Positions 8,845 through 18,388 are shown, counted from the first letter of the stretch. The stretch is 64,000 nt of DNA from an uncultured Prevotellaceae bacterium (GCA_946415705.1 CAMKTN010000006.1:25873-89872); one strand, 5' to 3'. Notes: generated from the letters alone by a model not told the origin. Numbers and translations are program-made.

Positions 8845-9786
8845 TTACAGAATCCTCACGCTTTGGTGACGGTTCTTGCCCTTCTTGAACAGGTCCAGCG
8901 ACGTGGTGTAGCCGAGGCTTATCTCGTGGGTGCCTTGTAGCGCGCCGACGCCGCCTGTGTAGATCTCGTAGCAGTATCCCAGTTGTATGCCGTGGAGGTC
9001 GCCGCCGATGAAGACCGATGCAGAAATCGTTGGGCTGTAGCCCACGCCCGCGTAGAACTTTCCTTTCGGACCTTTGTAGTTCAAACGGGCTGTGATATCA
9101 CCTCGCCAATAGTCGAAATCAGTACGCACGATGGCTGATGTCTGCATAGAAAATAACGGATTTTTAAAAGGAATATTGTATCCGCCAGTCAAATAATACA
9201 CTTGTGGGATTTTAAATTCATTCACTTTGGCCTCACCGAGTTCCACAGTGGGTCCCAAAGTGTGCATCACCGAGAAGCCAGCATACCACCGTCTCCCGTC
9301 GTAGCGAATGCCCGCATCCAGGTCGAATGCCGTGCCGTCAGCCTCCGAGGTCGGGAAGGCCGGGTCATTGCCCTCTTCCAAGTCCAATCCGGCACCATCG
9401 AAGGTCTCCGACAGCAAGGCGGCACGCACGCCAATACTCAGGCGACCGCCCCACAGCTTCTGGTGGTAGGCATACTGAATGTAGAACTTCTTGTGCTGGA
9501 ACAAACCTATCTTATCGTTCACGAAACCGGCACCTACGCCATGTGCAGGACCAAAGAACCACAGTGGCAGGTCTGCCGTGATGATCATCGTGGCCGGCGC
9601 ATGCTCATAGCCCAGCATCTGCAAGGCATAGCCGCCCTGCACGTCAATCTGACCTTTCAAACCGGAAGCAGCGGGATTATAAAACGATTGCAGCGCCCAA
9701 TAATGATTGAACGCAGCATCGTATTGAGCGCGCACGCTGGCGCATGTCCCCAACAATATGAAAAGAAAGAGACAAAGTCTTCTCAA
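8845..9786 (-). CDS. porP: PorP/SprF family T9SS outer-membrane protein
   Basis: A 313 aa outer-membrane beta-barrel of the PorP/SprF family, with a signal peptide (ends SVRAQ) and the family opening QYDAAFNHYWALQSFYNPAASG, here split as QYDAAFNHYW and SFYNPAASG. PorP proteins associate with the T9SS and help attach cargo to the cell surface. As the first gene of porP-gldK-gldL-gldM-gldN it completes the usual porPKLMN order. Confidence 0.92.
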   Translation of the reverse strand: MRRLCLFLFILLGTCASVRAQYDAAFNHYWALQSFYNPAASGLKGQIDVQGGYALQMLGYEHAPATMIITADLPLWFFGPAHGVGAGFVNDKIGLFQHKKFYIQYAYHQKLWGGRLSIGVRAALLSETFDGAGLDLEEGNDPAFPTSEADGTAFDLDAGIRYDGRRWYAGFSVMHTLGPTVELGEAKVNEFKIPQVYYLTGGYNIPFKNPLFSMQTSAIVRTDFDYWRGDITARLNYKGPKGKFYAGVGYSPTISASVFIGGDLHGIQLGYCYEIYTGGVGALQGTHEISLGYTTSLDLFKKGKNRHQSVRIL

Positions 9787-9805
9787 GAAATCCTTTCTAC
9801 TTTAT

Positions 9806-9879
9806 TGGTTGGGATACCCGGATTCGAACCAGGAAAAACAGAACCAAAACCTGTTGTGTTACCATTACACCATATCCCA
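9806..9879 (-). tRNA. tRNA-Gln (UUG)
   Basis: A cloverleaf can be folded on the minus strand: acceptor stem TGGGATA/TATCCCA, anticodon stem ACAGG/TCTGT with loop TTTTGGT (anticodon TTG), T arm with GGTTCGAATCC, discriminator A and an encoded CCA (9806-9808). The porP start lies only 20 nt downstream, so the tRNA may share its promoter with the T9SS operon. Confidence 0.95.
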
Positions 9880-9909
9880 ATCCTAAGGCCTTTATTGCTA
9901 AAAGCGCGA

Positions 9910-9917
9910 CAAAAGTA
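9910..9917 (-). promoter_or_regulatory. Bacteroidetes -7 box upstream of tRNA-Gln
   Basis: TACTTTTG on the minus strand, about 30 nt before the tRNA 5' end, fits the TAnnTTTG box. No clear TTTG -33 box was found. Confidence 0.6.
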
Positions 9918-9999
9918 CGCTTTTTTTATGAATCGTCATGCATAAATCACCAACTTTTTTCATTTCGGGCTCTATTTTATCACGAAACGCTACTTTGCA

Positions 10000-12195
10000 C
10001 TATACCAGCGCGAAGTCTAATTGTTTCTTGTCGAGGTTAGCGCGCGCCACCTCCACACGCACGGGATCGCCGAGAGTGTAGCGATGGTGGTGACGGCGTC
10101 CGACAAGCTGGTAGTTACGCTCGTCGAACTCGTAGTAGTCATCATCGAGGTCGCGCAGCGGCACCATACCCTCGCATTTCGTTTCGTTGAGTTCCACGTA
10201 GAGACCGAACTCCGAGATGCCCGAGATAATGCCGTCGAACTCCTGACCGAGTCTGTCGGCCATAAACTCCACTTGCTTGTATTTGATGCTGGCACGCTCG
10301 GCGAGGGCTGCAGTCTGCTCCATCTCTGAGCTCTGTTCGCACAGCGCCTCATACTTCTCCTGATTGGCAGAGCGACCACCCTCGGCATAACGGGTGAGCA
10401 GGCGGTGTACCATCAGATCCGGATAGCGACGAATGGGCGACGTGAAATGGGTATAGTAATCGAAGGCAAGGCCGTAGTGGCCAATGTTAATGGTGGAGTA
10501 CTTGGCCTTCATCATCGCACGCAGGGCCACCATCTCCACGAGGTTCTGCTCCTTCTGGCCTTGTACCTCGTGCAGGAGCTTGTTGAGGTTCTTGCTGATA
10601 TCCTGCTTGGAGCCCGAGGTCCTGAGCTTACGACCGAACTTGGACACGAATTGCGACAGGTTCATGAGCTTGTCCTGGTCGGGCTGCTCGTGGATGCGAT
10701 AGACGAAGGTCTTCTTTGACTTACTGTTTCCACCTTCATTCTTTTTGCCACCTTTCACCTTTCCTATGCTCTCCGCCACCGTGCGGTTGGCCAGCAGCAT
10801 GAACTCCTCGATGAGCTTATTGGCATCCTTGGCCACCTTCACGTAAGTGCCGATGGGATGGCCCTTCTCATCGATGTCGAAGCGCACCTCTGGGCGGTCG
10901 AAATCCACAGCCCCCGCCGCAAAACGCTTCTCGCGCAGCTGCTTGGCAAGGGCGTTCAGGGTGTTCAGCGCGTCCTCAAAGCCTGCGGTCGGCGCGTTGG
11001 GGTCGCCGTCAAACAATTGCTGCACCTCCTCATACGCAAAACGGCGGTCGCTCTTGATGACGGTGTGTGCCAGATGCCAGTGCTTCACCTCGGCCTTCTC
11101 GTTCATCTCGAAGATGACGCTGTAGCATAGTTTCTCCTCGTCGGGACGCAGGGAGCAGATGAAGTTGCAGAGGCGCTCGGGCAGCATCGGGATGGTGCGG
11201 TCCACGAGATAGACAGATGTCGCACGCTTGATGGCTTCCTTGTCAATGAGGCTCCCCTCGGTAACATAGTGAGAGACATCGGCAATATGGACGCCGACCT
11301 CAAACATTTTACAATTTGACGATTTACAATTTACGATTTCTTTAAACGAGAGGGCATCGTCGAAGTCCTTGGCATCGCGCGGGTCGATGGTGAAGGTGAG
11401 GCGGTCACGGAAGTCCTCGCGCTCGGCATAGTCCTGCGCCGTAATGGCAGCCTCAATATGGTTGGCGGCATCTTCCACTGCCTTGGGATAGGTGTAGGGC
11501 AGTCCGAACTCAGCGAGGATGGCATGCATCTCCGTCTCGTTCTCGCCCGACTTACCCAAGACTTCTACCACCTTGCCGATGGGATTCTTGGAGCCATCGG
11601 GCCACTCGATAATCTTCACGATGACCTTATCGCCGTCTTTGCCGCCTTTAAGCTGCCCCTTGGGAATGAAGATGTCGTTGGAGAGCGTGCGGTCCTCGGT
11701 GAGCAGGAAGGCGAAATCCTTGCGCACGCTGAGCTTACCCACGAAACTCTTATCGGCGCGCTGCAGGATGGCGGTCACCTGCGCTTCGCGAACATGACCA
11801 CGACGACGGGCCATCATCTGCACCTTCACGCGGTCGCCGTCCATAGCGTGCAGCGAGTTACGCTCCGCCACCAGAATGGGCTCGCCTCCATCATCGGGTA
11901 GGAACGTGTTCTTGCCGTTGTGCTTACGACGGAAGGTGCCCTCCATGACGGTGGATTTCGTGGCCAGCATATAACGCATCTGCGACTGCTCAATGATATA
12001 GTCGTCCATGAGCAGGTCATCCAGCACATCCATGCATAACAACTTCGCCGGATGTGTGTTGAGATGTAACTCACGGAAGATGGTCTTGATGTCTATCACC
12101 TCCCCTGCCCGATGCTGGAAAAGGTCCATCACCAGCTCGCTCAGCATCTGCTTGTTCAGGCGTCGTGCGCCCTGCTTATTCTTGCCTTTTGTCAT
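10000..12195 (-). CDS. rnr: ribonuclease R (RNB family)
   Basis: A 3'-5' processive exoribonuclease that degrades structured RNA. The 731 aa protein has an N-terminal winged-helix part, cold-shock domains (GTFRRKHNGKNTF), the RNB catalytic motif FTIDPRDAKDFDDALSF with its Asp cluster, HFTSPIRRYPDLMVHR and a C-terminal S1 domain (GISEFGLYVELNE). Just after the catalytic motif, the peptide IVNCKSSNCKMFE is encoded by an A/T repeat (about 11308-11338) that is absent from this conserved place in ordinary family members; the frame is kept. Confidence 0.96.
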   Translation of the reverse strand: MTKGKNKQGARRLNKQMLSELVMDLFQHRAGEVIDIKTIFRELHLNTHPAKLLCMDVLDDLLMDDYIIEQSQMRYMLATKSTVMEGTFRRKHNGKNTFLPDDGGEPILVAERNSLHAMDGDRVKVQMMARRRGHVREAQVTAILQRADKSFVGKLSVRKDFAFLLTEDRTLSNDIFIPKGQLKGGKDGDKVIVKIIEWPDGSKNPIGKVVEVLGKSGENETEMHAILAEFGLPYTYPKAVEDAANHIEAAITAQDYAEREDFRDRLTFTIDPRDAKDFDDALSFKEIVNCKSSNCKMFEVGVHIADVSHYVTEGSLIDKEAIKRATSVYLVDRTIPMLPERLCNFICSLRPDEEKLCYSVIFEMNEKAEVKHWHLAHTVIKSDRRFAYEEVQQLFDGDPNAPTAGFEDALNTLNALAKQLREKRFAAGAVDFDRPEVRFDIDEKGHPIGTYVKVAKDANKLIEEFMLLANRTVAESIGKVKGGKKNEGGNSKSKKTFVYRIHEQPDQDKLMNLSQFVSKFGRKLRTSGSKQDISKNLNKLLHEVQGQKEQNLVEMVALRAMMKAKYSTINIGHYGLAFDYYTHFTSPIRRYPDLMVHRLLTRYAEGGRSANQEKYEALCEQSSEMEQTAALAERASIKYKQVEFMADRLGQEFDGIISGISEFGLYVELNETKCEGMVPLRDLDDDYYEFDERNYQLVGRRHHHRYTLGDPVRVEVARANLDKKQLDFALV
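11308..11338. repeat. A/T-rich repeat inside rnr
   Basis: Three units resembling TTTACAATTTGACGA/TTTACAATTTACGA, in frame beside the RNB catalytic motif. Confidence 0.8.
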
Positions 12196-12266
12196 GGGTT
12201 TATTCGATTAGTTAGTTGCAAATTAACACAAAATATTCGAGAAGGCGTGCATCTGAGCCCAATTTT

Positions 12267-12298
12267 TTTGCCCATTTAACCAAAATAAAGTACTTTTG
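12267..12298 (+). promoter_or_regulatory. promoter of the epimerase gene
   Basis: TTTG at 12267-12270 and TACTTTTG at 12291-12298 with a 20 nt spacer, a full match to the Bacteroidetes promoter; the ATG at 12320 follows. Confidence 0.75.
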
Positions 12299-12319
12299 CC
12301 AGCAAAATTGTCATTCATT

Positions 12320-13366
12320 ATGAAAATCCTTGTGACAGGAGCATCCGGCTTCATCGGCAGTTTCATGGTCAGCGACGGACTCGAGCGCGGCCACGAGATG
12401 TGGGCGGGAATGCGCCACAGCAGCAGCAAGCAATACCTCACCGACCCGCGCATCCGCTTCGCGGAGCTCGACCTCAGCCGTCCAGACAAGCTGCGCGAAC
12501 AGCTTCAGCGCTACAAGCAGGCGACGGGCGGCTCGGGATGGGACTACGTGATTCACGCCGCCGGCGCCACAAAGTCCCTGAAGCGTGAAGGCTTCTTCCG
12601 TACGAACACCGAGGGCACGAAGAACCTCGTCACGGCGCTTCGCGACTGCGATATGATGCCGAAGCGCTTCGTCTTCGTCAGCTCCCTCAGCATCTTCGGG
12701 GCTATTCGGGAGGAGAAGATTGGAACCGACGGCTCCAAGCAGCTCTACATTCCCATCTCCGACAAAGACACCCCTCGCCCCAACACCGCCTATGGCGAGA
12801 GCAAGCTGGCGGCCGAGACGTGGCTTCGTGCGCAGACGGATGTGCCTTGGGTCATCCTGCGTCCCACGGGAGTCTATGGTCCGCGCGAGCGTGACTACTT
12901 CTTGATGGCACAGAGCATCAAGCAACATGTAGATTTCGCCGTGGGCTACCAACCACAGGAGATTACCTTCGTGTATATGATGGACGTCGTGCAGGCCGCC
13001 TTCCTCGCCTGCGAACGACCAGCGGCCGATGTCCTCCACCACGCCTATTTCCTCTCCGACGGCAACAGCTACAATAGCCGCGCTTTCAGCGACCTGCTGC
13101 AGAAAGAGATCGGTACGCGCTTCGTCCTACATATCAAAGCGCCGCTGTGGTTCCTGCGCCTCATCTGCACCGTCAACGGCACCGTATGCCGCTTGATGGG
13201 CAAACTCACGACGCTGAACATGGACAAATACCACATCCTGGCACAGCGCAACTGGAACTGCGACATCGAGCCCGCCCGCCGCGAACTGGGCTACGAACCC
13301 AAATGGAACCTCGAGGACGGTGTCCGCGAGAGTGTGAAATGGTATAAGGAAGCAGGATGGCTTTAG
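12320..13366 (+). CDS. NAD-dependent epimerase/dehydratase (extended SDR)
   Basis: A 348 aa nucleotide-sugar or sterol-type extended short-chain dehydrogenase. It shows the Rossmann motif VTGASGFIG at residues 4-12, VSSLSIFG, the catalytic YGESK (YxxxK) with upstream Ser, and LRPTGVYGPRERD. The start is set at the ATG after the promoter, because eight upstream in-frame codons overlap the -7 box. The substrate cannot be read from the sequence. Next is the PAP2 gene in the same direction, so the pair may act on an envelope lipid or glycan. Confidence 0.9.
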   Translation: MKILVTGASGFIGSFMVSDGLERGHEMWAGMRHSSSKQYLTDPRIRFAELDLSRPDKLREQLQRYKQATGGSGWDYVIHAAGATKSLKREGFFRTNTEGTKNLVTALRDCDMMPKRFVFVSSLSIFGAIREEKIGTDGSKQLYIPISDKDTPRPNTAYGESKLAAETWLRAQTDVPWVILRPTGVYGPRERDYFLMAQSIKQHVDFAVGYQPQEITFVYMMDVVQAAFLACERPAADVLHHAYFLSDGNSYNSRAFSDLLQKEIGTRFVLHIKAPLWFLRLICTVNGTVCRLMGKLTTLNMDKYHILAQRNWNCDIEPARRELGYEPKWNLEDGVRESVKWYKEAGWL

Positions 13367-13394
13367 GCGAAATTGAGAATTGCAAATTGAGAGA

Positions 13395-14426
13395 ATGAAA
13401 GGTTGTAAGGTAATATTATTGCCGATAGAAAAGATCTCTGCTTGGTATTGCGCACTGACCAGTGTGCTGATGCTCGTCATGATGCCACGCCTGGCAGATC
13501 CCGTGGAGATGCTGCTGACACGTGTAGAGTGGCTGGCCCTGACCGCCGCAGTCATCGCCCTGTCCCATTACCTGACTCATTCCCCTCGCACAAAAGACCT
13601 TCAATGCACCATTTTTAACTCTCAACTCTCAACCTTCAACGCTCAACTTTTCATACGCGTCCTCGCCCAGATGGCATGGCTACCACGATGGTACCCCGAC
13701 ACGTATGAGTTCAATCGCACACTGCCAAACCTGGATTACTTGTTCGCCGCCTATGAGCAATCGCTCTTCGGCTGTCAGCCCTCGATAGAGTTCAGTCAAG
13801 CCTTACCCGGCGCGCTGTGGAGCGAGGCCTTCAATCTGGGCTATTTCAGCTACTTCCCCATGATTGCCGCCCTCGTCATCACCATCTTCATCCTCGAATC
13901 CCGCAAACCCTCCCCCCTCCCCCATCAGACATCAGCCATCAGACATCAGCCATCATCCTTCCTCTCCGTCTCCGCCATCATCCAGACGGCCTTTTACATC
14001 TATTACCTTATTTATATCTTCGTGCCTGTCACAGGCCCTCAGTTCTACTTCCAGGCCGTAGGCATTGATGAAATCCTGCAAGGCCACTTTCCTGCCCTTG
14101 GCACCTATTTCAGCAGCCACACCGAGATGCTACCAGCACCCGGCTGGACCGACGGCCTCTTCAACCACCTTGTGGCGATGGCCCATGAAGCTGGCGAGCG
14201 TCCCACGGCAGCCTTCCCCAGCAGCCACATCGGCATCTCCACGATTGTGATGATGCTGGCCTACCGCCATGCCCCCCGCATCCTTCCCTATATGCTACCC
14301 CTCTGGATGCTCCTCTGCTGTGCCACCGTCTATATCCAGGCCCACTACGTCATCGACGCCATCGCCGGCCTCCTCACCGCCCCCCTCGCCCTCTACCTTT
14401 CCACCCTACTCTCCCGCAAACTTTAA
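13395..14426 (+). CDS. PAP2 superfamily membrane phosphatase/transferase
   Basis: A membrane protein of 343 aa with about six hydrophobic segments. The PAP2 catalytic motifs are FPSSHIG (second motif) and HYVIDAIAGL (third motif, with His and Asp); the first Lys/Arg motif is weak (GERPTA). This layout resembles inositolphosphotransferase-like PAP2 proteins that move phospho-head groups between lipids; the substrate is unknown. The ATG at 13395 is preferred over an upstream TTG that lies in repeat DNA. Two repeat-derived inserts are visible: SQLSTFNAQLF (about 13608-13652) and HQTSAIRHQPSS (about 13921-13960), both in loops between membrane segments. Confidence 0.82.
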   Translation: MKGCKVILLPIEKISAWYCALTSVLMLVMMPRLADPVEMLLTRVEWLALTAAVIALSHYLTHSPRTKDLQCTIFNSQLSTFNAQLFIRVLAQMAWLPRWYPDTYEFNRTLPNLDYLFAAYEQSLFGCQPSIEFSQALPGALWSEAFNLGYFSYFPMIAALVITIFILESRKPSPLPHQTSAIRHQPSSFLSVSAIIQTAFYIYYLIYIFVPVTGPQFYFQAVGIDEILQGHFPALGTYFSSHTEMLPAPGWTDGLFNHLVAMAHEAGERPTAAFPSSHIGISTIVMMLAYRHAPRILPYMLPLWMLLCCATVYIQAHYVIDAIAGLLTAPLALYLSTLLSRKL

Positions 14427-14448
14427 TCCAATTGATAATCAAAATGAA

Positions 14449-14472
14449 AGAGGCGACCTCGCGGTCGCCTCT
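14449..14472. terminator. intrinsic terminator-like hairpin between convergent genes
   Basis: Perfect 10 bp stem AGAGGCGACC/GGTCGCCTCT with a 4 nt loop just after the PAP2 stop; a short T-rich stretch follows. It could serve both directions. Confidence 0.8.
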
Positions 14473-14604
14473 TGTCATCGTTAGTGTTCTTTTGGTTATG
14501 AAGTTATTCTAAGAACGGGGGTGAAGTTTCACAACTTCGAATTGCAGGAATACTGCAAAGAGGGAAGCACTAACTGTTGTTTTATAGAAAAAGCAAAAAT
14601 GAAA

Positions 14605-15066
14605 TCATTGAAGGTGTAAGGTGTCAGTGGGTATCAACTCCGCTGAGCGGATATCCAACGGTGTGGTCTCATCAACGTTCAGCTCATCCTGTTCCTGCAC
14701 GGCCACTTGTTCTTGTGCGGGCTCGGTTCGCGAACCGGTGGAGTATTCTACGGCTGTTCCCATCACCACGGCGAAGGCCAGGAAAGCTGCCACGCGATAG
14801 AGGGGGCGCAGGCGAACGTGTAGCGAGATGGGCTGCGCCTTGACATGGTATTCACCTGTCAGCGCCAGGATGCGCTCATGGAACGATTCATCGAGGTGTG
14901 CCGCTGCCAGGTCACGCTCGGCAATGAACAATGCCTGCCACTTACGGAGATGTTCCGGCAACTCTTCCTGTGCGAAGAACTTCTTCAGGATCTGCTCCTC
15001 TTCAAGGGTTGTCTCGCCCTCGAAATAGCGGTCGATGAGCTGTTCGATGTATTTGTAGTCCATCAT
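14605..15066 (-). CDS. putative anti-sigma factor or sigma-linked membrane protein
   Basis: A 153 aa protein directly downstream of an ECF sigma gene in the same orientation. The N-terminal half is acidic and helical (YKYIEQLIDRYFEGETTLEE), as in the cytoplasmic part of many Bacteroidetes anti-sigma proteins. One transmembrane helix follows (YRVAAFLAFAVVMGTAVEY, about residues 90-108), then a short periplasmic tail rich in Glu and Gln. No zinc-binding HxxxCxxC motif is seen. The anti-sigma role is inferred from topology and position. Confidence 0.65.
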   Translation of the reverse strand: MMDYKYIEQLIDRYFEGETTLEEEQILKKFFAQEELPEHLRKWQALFIAERDLAAAHLDESFHERILALTGEYHVKAQPISLHVRLRPLYRVAAFLAFAVVMGTAVEYSTGSRTEPAQEQVAVQEQDELNVDETTPLDIRSAELIPTDTLHLQ

Positions 15067-15146
15067 CTGTTGATGCGTGTTACTAAAGGGAAGACGATTG
15101 AGCGGCGCAAAAGTTACAGCGCCGTCCGATATTTAACATTCTTTAA

Positions 15147-15626
15147 TTATGCTTGCAAGGCCTCATAACGCTGACGAATACGTCCGCGGGCGCGGTGGAG
15201 ATAGACGCGCACCTGGTCTTCGGTGAGGCTGAGCTGCTCTGCGATCTCGCGGTAGGTGAAGCCTTCAATGTCCCGCAGCCGCACGAGGTCGTCCAAGGGT
15301 GGCGGGAGTTCTGCTATCAACTGATGCAGGAGGGCCAGCTGCCCTTCGGTGTCACCGGTGGGTGAGGTCGTCAGTGTCGCCGTCGTCTGTGCGTTCATCG
15401 ACTCCGTGCGACTCATCTTCTTTTTCCGGTCTAATGCCAGGTTCTTACAGATCTGCGTGAGCCAAGCCTGCACATTCTCAATGCTCTCCCACTCCGCGCG
15501 GCGCTCCCAAGCCCGCAACATGGTATCTTGCACGACATCCTCGGCCTCCGTAGCATCCATAAGGATGTTGAGAGCCATGCGAAACAAACGGTCGCTGTGG
15601 GGCAGTATGTCTGTGCGAAGATCCAT
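15147..15626 (-). CDS. ECF-family RNA polymerase sigma factor
   Basis: A 159 aa sigma-70 factor with only regions 2 and 4. Region 2 shows ALNILMDATEAEDVVQDTML (DAEDxxQxT type), and region 4 shows REIAEQLSLTEDQVRVYLHRAR, a helix-turn-helix for -35 binding. It lies 80 nt upstream of the membrane protein that probably controls it. The target regulon is unknown. Confidence 0.93.
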   Translation of the reverse strand: MDLRTDILPHSDRLFRMALNILMDATEAEDVVQDTMLRAWERRAEWESIENVQAWLTQICKNLALDRKKKMSRTESMNAQTTATLTTSPTGDTEGQLALLHQLIAELPPPLDDLVRLRDIEGFTYREIAEQLSLTEDQVRVYLHRARGRIRQRYEALQA

Positions 15627-15631
15627 TGTCC

Positions 15632-15703
15632 ATCCTCAACTATCAATTGTCAACTGTCAATTTTCAATTCTAGATTTTCAATTCTCAATTTTCAATTTCC
15701 CAC
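15632..15703. repeat. A/T-rich repeat block between the sigma gene and argB
   Basis: Tandem CAACTATCAATTGTCAACTG and TTTTCAATTCTCAATTTTCAATT-like units fill the gap, ending at the argB stop. Confidence 0.85.
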
Positions 15704-16459
15704 TATCACCGTTCCTCCTTGGAGGTCAGAGATATGGGTGATACGGACAGCGGCGACACCAGCACGGATGGCCGCAAAGGCATTCTCCAGCTTGGGAATC
15801 ATACCACCAGCGATGGTGCCGTCAGCCACGAGGGCTTTGAAGCTCTCTTCCGTGATTTGGGGAATCAGGCTGGCGGGGTCTGCGGGGTCGCGCATGACAC
15901 CGGGGAGTTCGAAGCAGTAGGTAAGAGTAGCGTTAGGCGCGACCGCGCTTAAGGCTACAGCTGCTGTCTGCGCCATCGTGTCAGCATTGATATTGAGCAT
16001 GTGACCTTGGCCGTCGTGGGTGAGAGGAGCAATGACAGGGGTGATGCCCATCTCCAGCAGGCGCATGAGCTGAGCGCCGTCGGCGCTATCGACATCGCCT
16101 ACGAAGCCGAAGTCCACGCCCTCGGGCGTGATGGGACGGCGATGGGCACGGACGAGGTTTATGTCAGCGCCTGTAAGTCCCAAGGCATTGACGCCCCTGG
16201 CCTGCAGCTGCGCCACGATGTTCTTATTGACCAGACCGCCATAGACCATTGTCACCACCTTCAGCATCTCGGCATCCGTGATGCGGCGCCCGCCTACCAT
16301 CTGACTCTCAATACCCAGCTGCTTCGCCAGGTTGGTGGCGGTACGTCCGCCACCGTGCACCAGCACCTTCGGCCCGGGAACAGCGCAAAACTGATCCAGC
16401 AGGATGCTAAGGCTGGCCGGCTCTTCAACGACCGCGCCCCCGACCTTGATGACGTTCAT
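15692..16459 (-). CDS. argB: acetylglutamate kinase
   Basis: ArgB phosphorylates N-acetylglutamate in arginine biosynthesis. The protein opens MNVIKVGGAVVEEP and has LVHGGGRTATNLAKQLGI and a C-terminal substrate/nucleotide region (GGMIPKLENAFAAIRAGV). The start at 16459 gives 255 aa, the family length; the nine upstream in-frame codons are encoded by a TTGTCNATTGTCC repeat. speA lies immediately upstream, so arginine synthesis and use sit side by side. Confidence 0.95.
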   Translation of the reverse strand: MNVIKVGGAVVEEPASLSILLDQFCAVPGPKVLVHGGGRTATNLAKQLGIESQMVGGRRITDAEMLKVVTMVYGGLVNKNIVAQLQARGVNALGLTGADINLVRAHRRPITPEGVDFGFVGDVDSADGAQLMRLLEMGITPVIAPLTHDGQGHMLNINADTMAQTAAVALSAVAPNATLTYCFELPGVMRDPADPASLIPQITEESFKALVADGTIAGGMIPKLENAFAAIRAGVAAVRITHISDLQGGTVIVGN

Positions 16460-16495
16460 TGTCGATTGTCCCTTGTCCATTGTCAATTGTAAATA
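16460..16495. repeat. ATTGTCC-type repeat between argB and speA
   Basis: Tandem ATTGTCGATTGTCCCTTGTCC units fill the gap between the speA stop and the argB start. Confidence 0.8.
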
Positions 16496-18388
16496 TCACT
16501 CCAAATACGTGTATCCATACAGTCCTGCCCTGTAATTGCTGATGAACTCCTTGCCTTCGCTCTCGGTGATCTTGCCGTCTTTCACGGCACGGCTGACCCA
16601 GATCTCCAAGCGGCGCACGAGCTTCTTGGGATCGTACTGCACATATTCCAGCACATCGGCCACCGTTTCGCCATCGATAATCTGGTCTATCTCATAGCCT
16701 TCCTTGGACACGGAGATGTGCACGGCATTCGTGTCGCCGAAGAGGTTGTGCATATTGCCGAGGATCTCCTGATAGGCACCTACGAGGAAGACACCTATAT
16801 AGTAATGTTCATCCGATTTCACCGCGTGCAGAGGGATATAGTTGGTTTGATGACCGCCATTCACATAGGTAGTAATCTTACCGTCGCTGTCGCAGGTAAT
16901 GTCCTGCAGCGTGGCACTGCGCGTGGGTTGCTCGCCAAGGCGCGCTATCGGCATAATGGGGAAGAGCTGGTCGAGGGCCCAGCTGTCGGGCATCGACTGG
17001 AAGAGGGAGAAGTTGCAGAAGTACTTGTCGGCCATCTGCTTGTCCAGGGCGCGCAGCTCATCGGGCACATGCTTCTGGTGGTGTGCCAACTCGGCCACCT
17101 CATGACTGATGGCCCAATAGATGGATTCTATCTGCGCACGCGTCTTCAAGTCGATGATGCCGTGGCGGAACAGGTCAAGGGCCTCCTCGCGGATGTCCTC
17201 CGCGTCGTGCCAGTCCTCGAGCAGCGAACGGCTGCTGAGCTTGTCCCAAATCTCCGTCAGGTCATGCACCAGCTTGTGGTCGCTTTCGCCGGGTTCAAAG
17301 TCCTCTGGCATCTGCGGGGCGCAGACACTCTCCAGGACGTCCACGATGAGCACGCTGTGTTGTGCCGTCAGCGAACGCCCGCCCTCCGTGATGATATTGG
17401 GATGCGGGATGCCATTCTGGTTCGCAGCCTCCACGAGCGTATAGACGCAGTCGTTGACATACTCCTGAATGCTGTAGTTGACGCTCGACTCGCTGTTGCT
17501 GGAGCGCGTGCCGTCGTAATCGACACCCAGGCCGCCACCACAATCGATGAACTCGATATTGAAGCCCATCGAATGAAGCTGCACATAGAACTGTGCCGCC
17601 TCGCGCAGCGCCGTGGAGATACGGCGTATCTTCGTAATCTGGCTACCGATGTGGAAGTGCAGGAGCTTCAGGCAGTCGCGAAGCCCCATTTCATCGAGCA
17701 TTTGCAGTGCCATGAGGAGCTCGGAGCTGTTCAGTCCGAACTTCGACGCATCGCCGCCGCTCTCGCTCCACTTACCGCTGCCGTTGGCTGCCAGCTTAAT
17801 GCGGATGCCGAGGTTGGGACGCACGCCCAAGCGCTGGGCCGTCTCGGCGATGATCTTCAGCTCCGGCAGTTTCTCGATGACGAGGAACACGCGCTTACCC
17901 ATCTTCTGCGCCAGCAGCGCCAGCTCAATGAAGTTCTGGTCCTTGTGACCGTTGCAGATGATGAGGCTGTCGCTGTCCATGTTCGTGGCCAGCACGGCGT
18001 GCAGCTCGGGCTTCGAGCCCGCTTCCAGTCCCAGGTTATAGCGTTTGCCGTGGCTGATGATCTCCTCCACGACGGGTCGCATCTGGTTCACCTTGATGGG
18101 GAAGATGATGAAGTGCTCCGCCTGGTAGTTATACTCCTTGGCAGCCTTGCGGAAGCACTCGTCGGTCTTCTCGATGCGGTTGTCAAGGATGTCGGGGAAG
18201 CGCAGCAGCACAGGAGCCGTGACATGGCGGGTCGCCAGCTCATCGATAACCTCTTTCAGGTCCACCTGCACGTTGTTCTTCTTAGGCGTCACATAGACGT
18301 GTCCCTTATCGTTGATGCCAAAATAGCTCACGCCCCAACCTTTGATGTTGTAGAGCTCTTCGGAATCTTCAATGCGCCATTTCTTCAT
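16496..18388 (-). CDS. speA: biosynthetic arginine decarboxylase
   Basis: A PLP enzyme that decarboxylates arginine to agmatine, the first step to polyamines. The 630 aa length and the motifs fit SpeA: FPIKVNQMRPVVEEI with the PLP lysine near residue 105, DCGGGLGVDYDG, TEGGRSLTAQHSV and ANGSGKWSESGG. The N-terminus MKKWRIEDSEELYNIKGWG is typical. Confidence 0.96.
   Translation of the reverse strand: MKKWRIEDSEELYNIKGWGVSYFGINDKGHVYVTPKKNNVQVDLKEVIDELATRHVTAPVLLRFPDILDNRIEKTDECFRKAAKEYNYQAEHFIIFPIKVNQMRPVVEEIISHGKRYNLGLEAGSKPELHAVLATNMDSDSLIICNGHKDQNFIELALLAQKMGKRVFLVIEKLPELKIIAETAQRLGVRPNLGIRIKLAANGSGKWSESGGDASKFGLNSSELLMALQMLDEMGLRDCLKLLHFHIGSQITKIRRISTALREAAQFYVQLHSMGFNIEFIDCGGGLGVDYDGTRSSNSESSVNYSIQEYVNDCVYTLVEAANQNGIPHPNIITEGGRSLTAQHSVLIVDVLESVCAPQMPEDFEPGESDHKLVHDLTEIWDKLSSRSLLEDWHDAEDIREEALDLFRHGIIDLKTRAQIESIYWAISHEVAELAHHQKHVPDELRALDKQMADKYFCNFSLFQSMPDSWALDQLFPIMPIARLGEQPTRSATLQDITCDSDGKITTYVNGGHQTNYIPLHAVKSDEHYYIGVFLVGAYQEILGNMHNLFGDTNAVHISVSKEGYEIDQIIDGETVADVLEYVQYDPKKLVRRLEIWVSRAVKDGKITESEGKEFISNYRAGLYGYTYLE

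Noticed and set aside
13380..13394. TTG start for the PAP2 protein
   Set aside because: Lies in repeat DNA; an ATG five codons later gives the conserved start without it.
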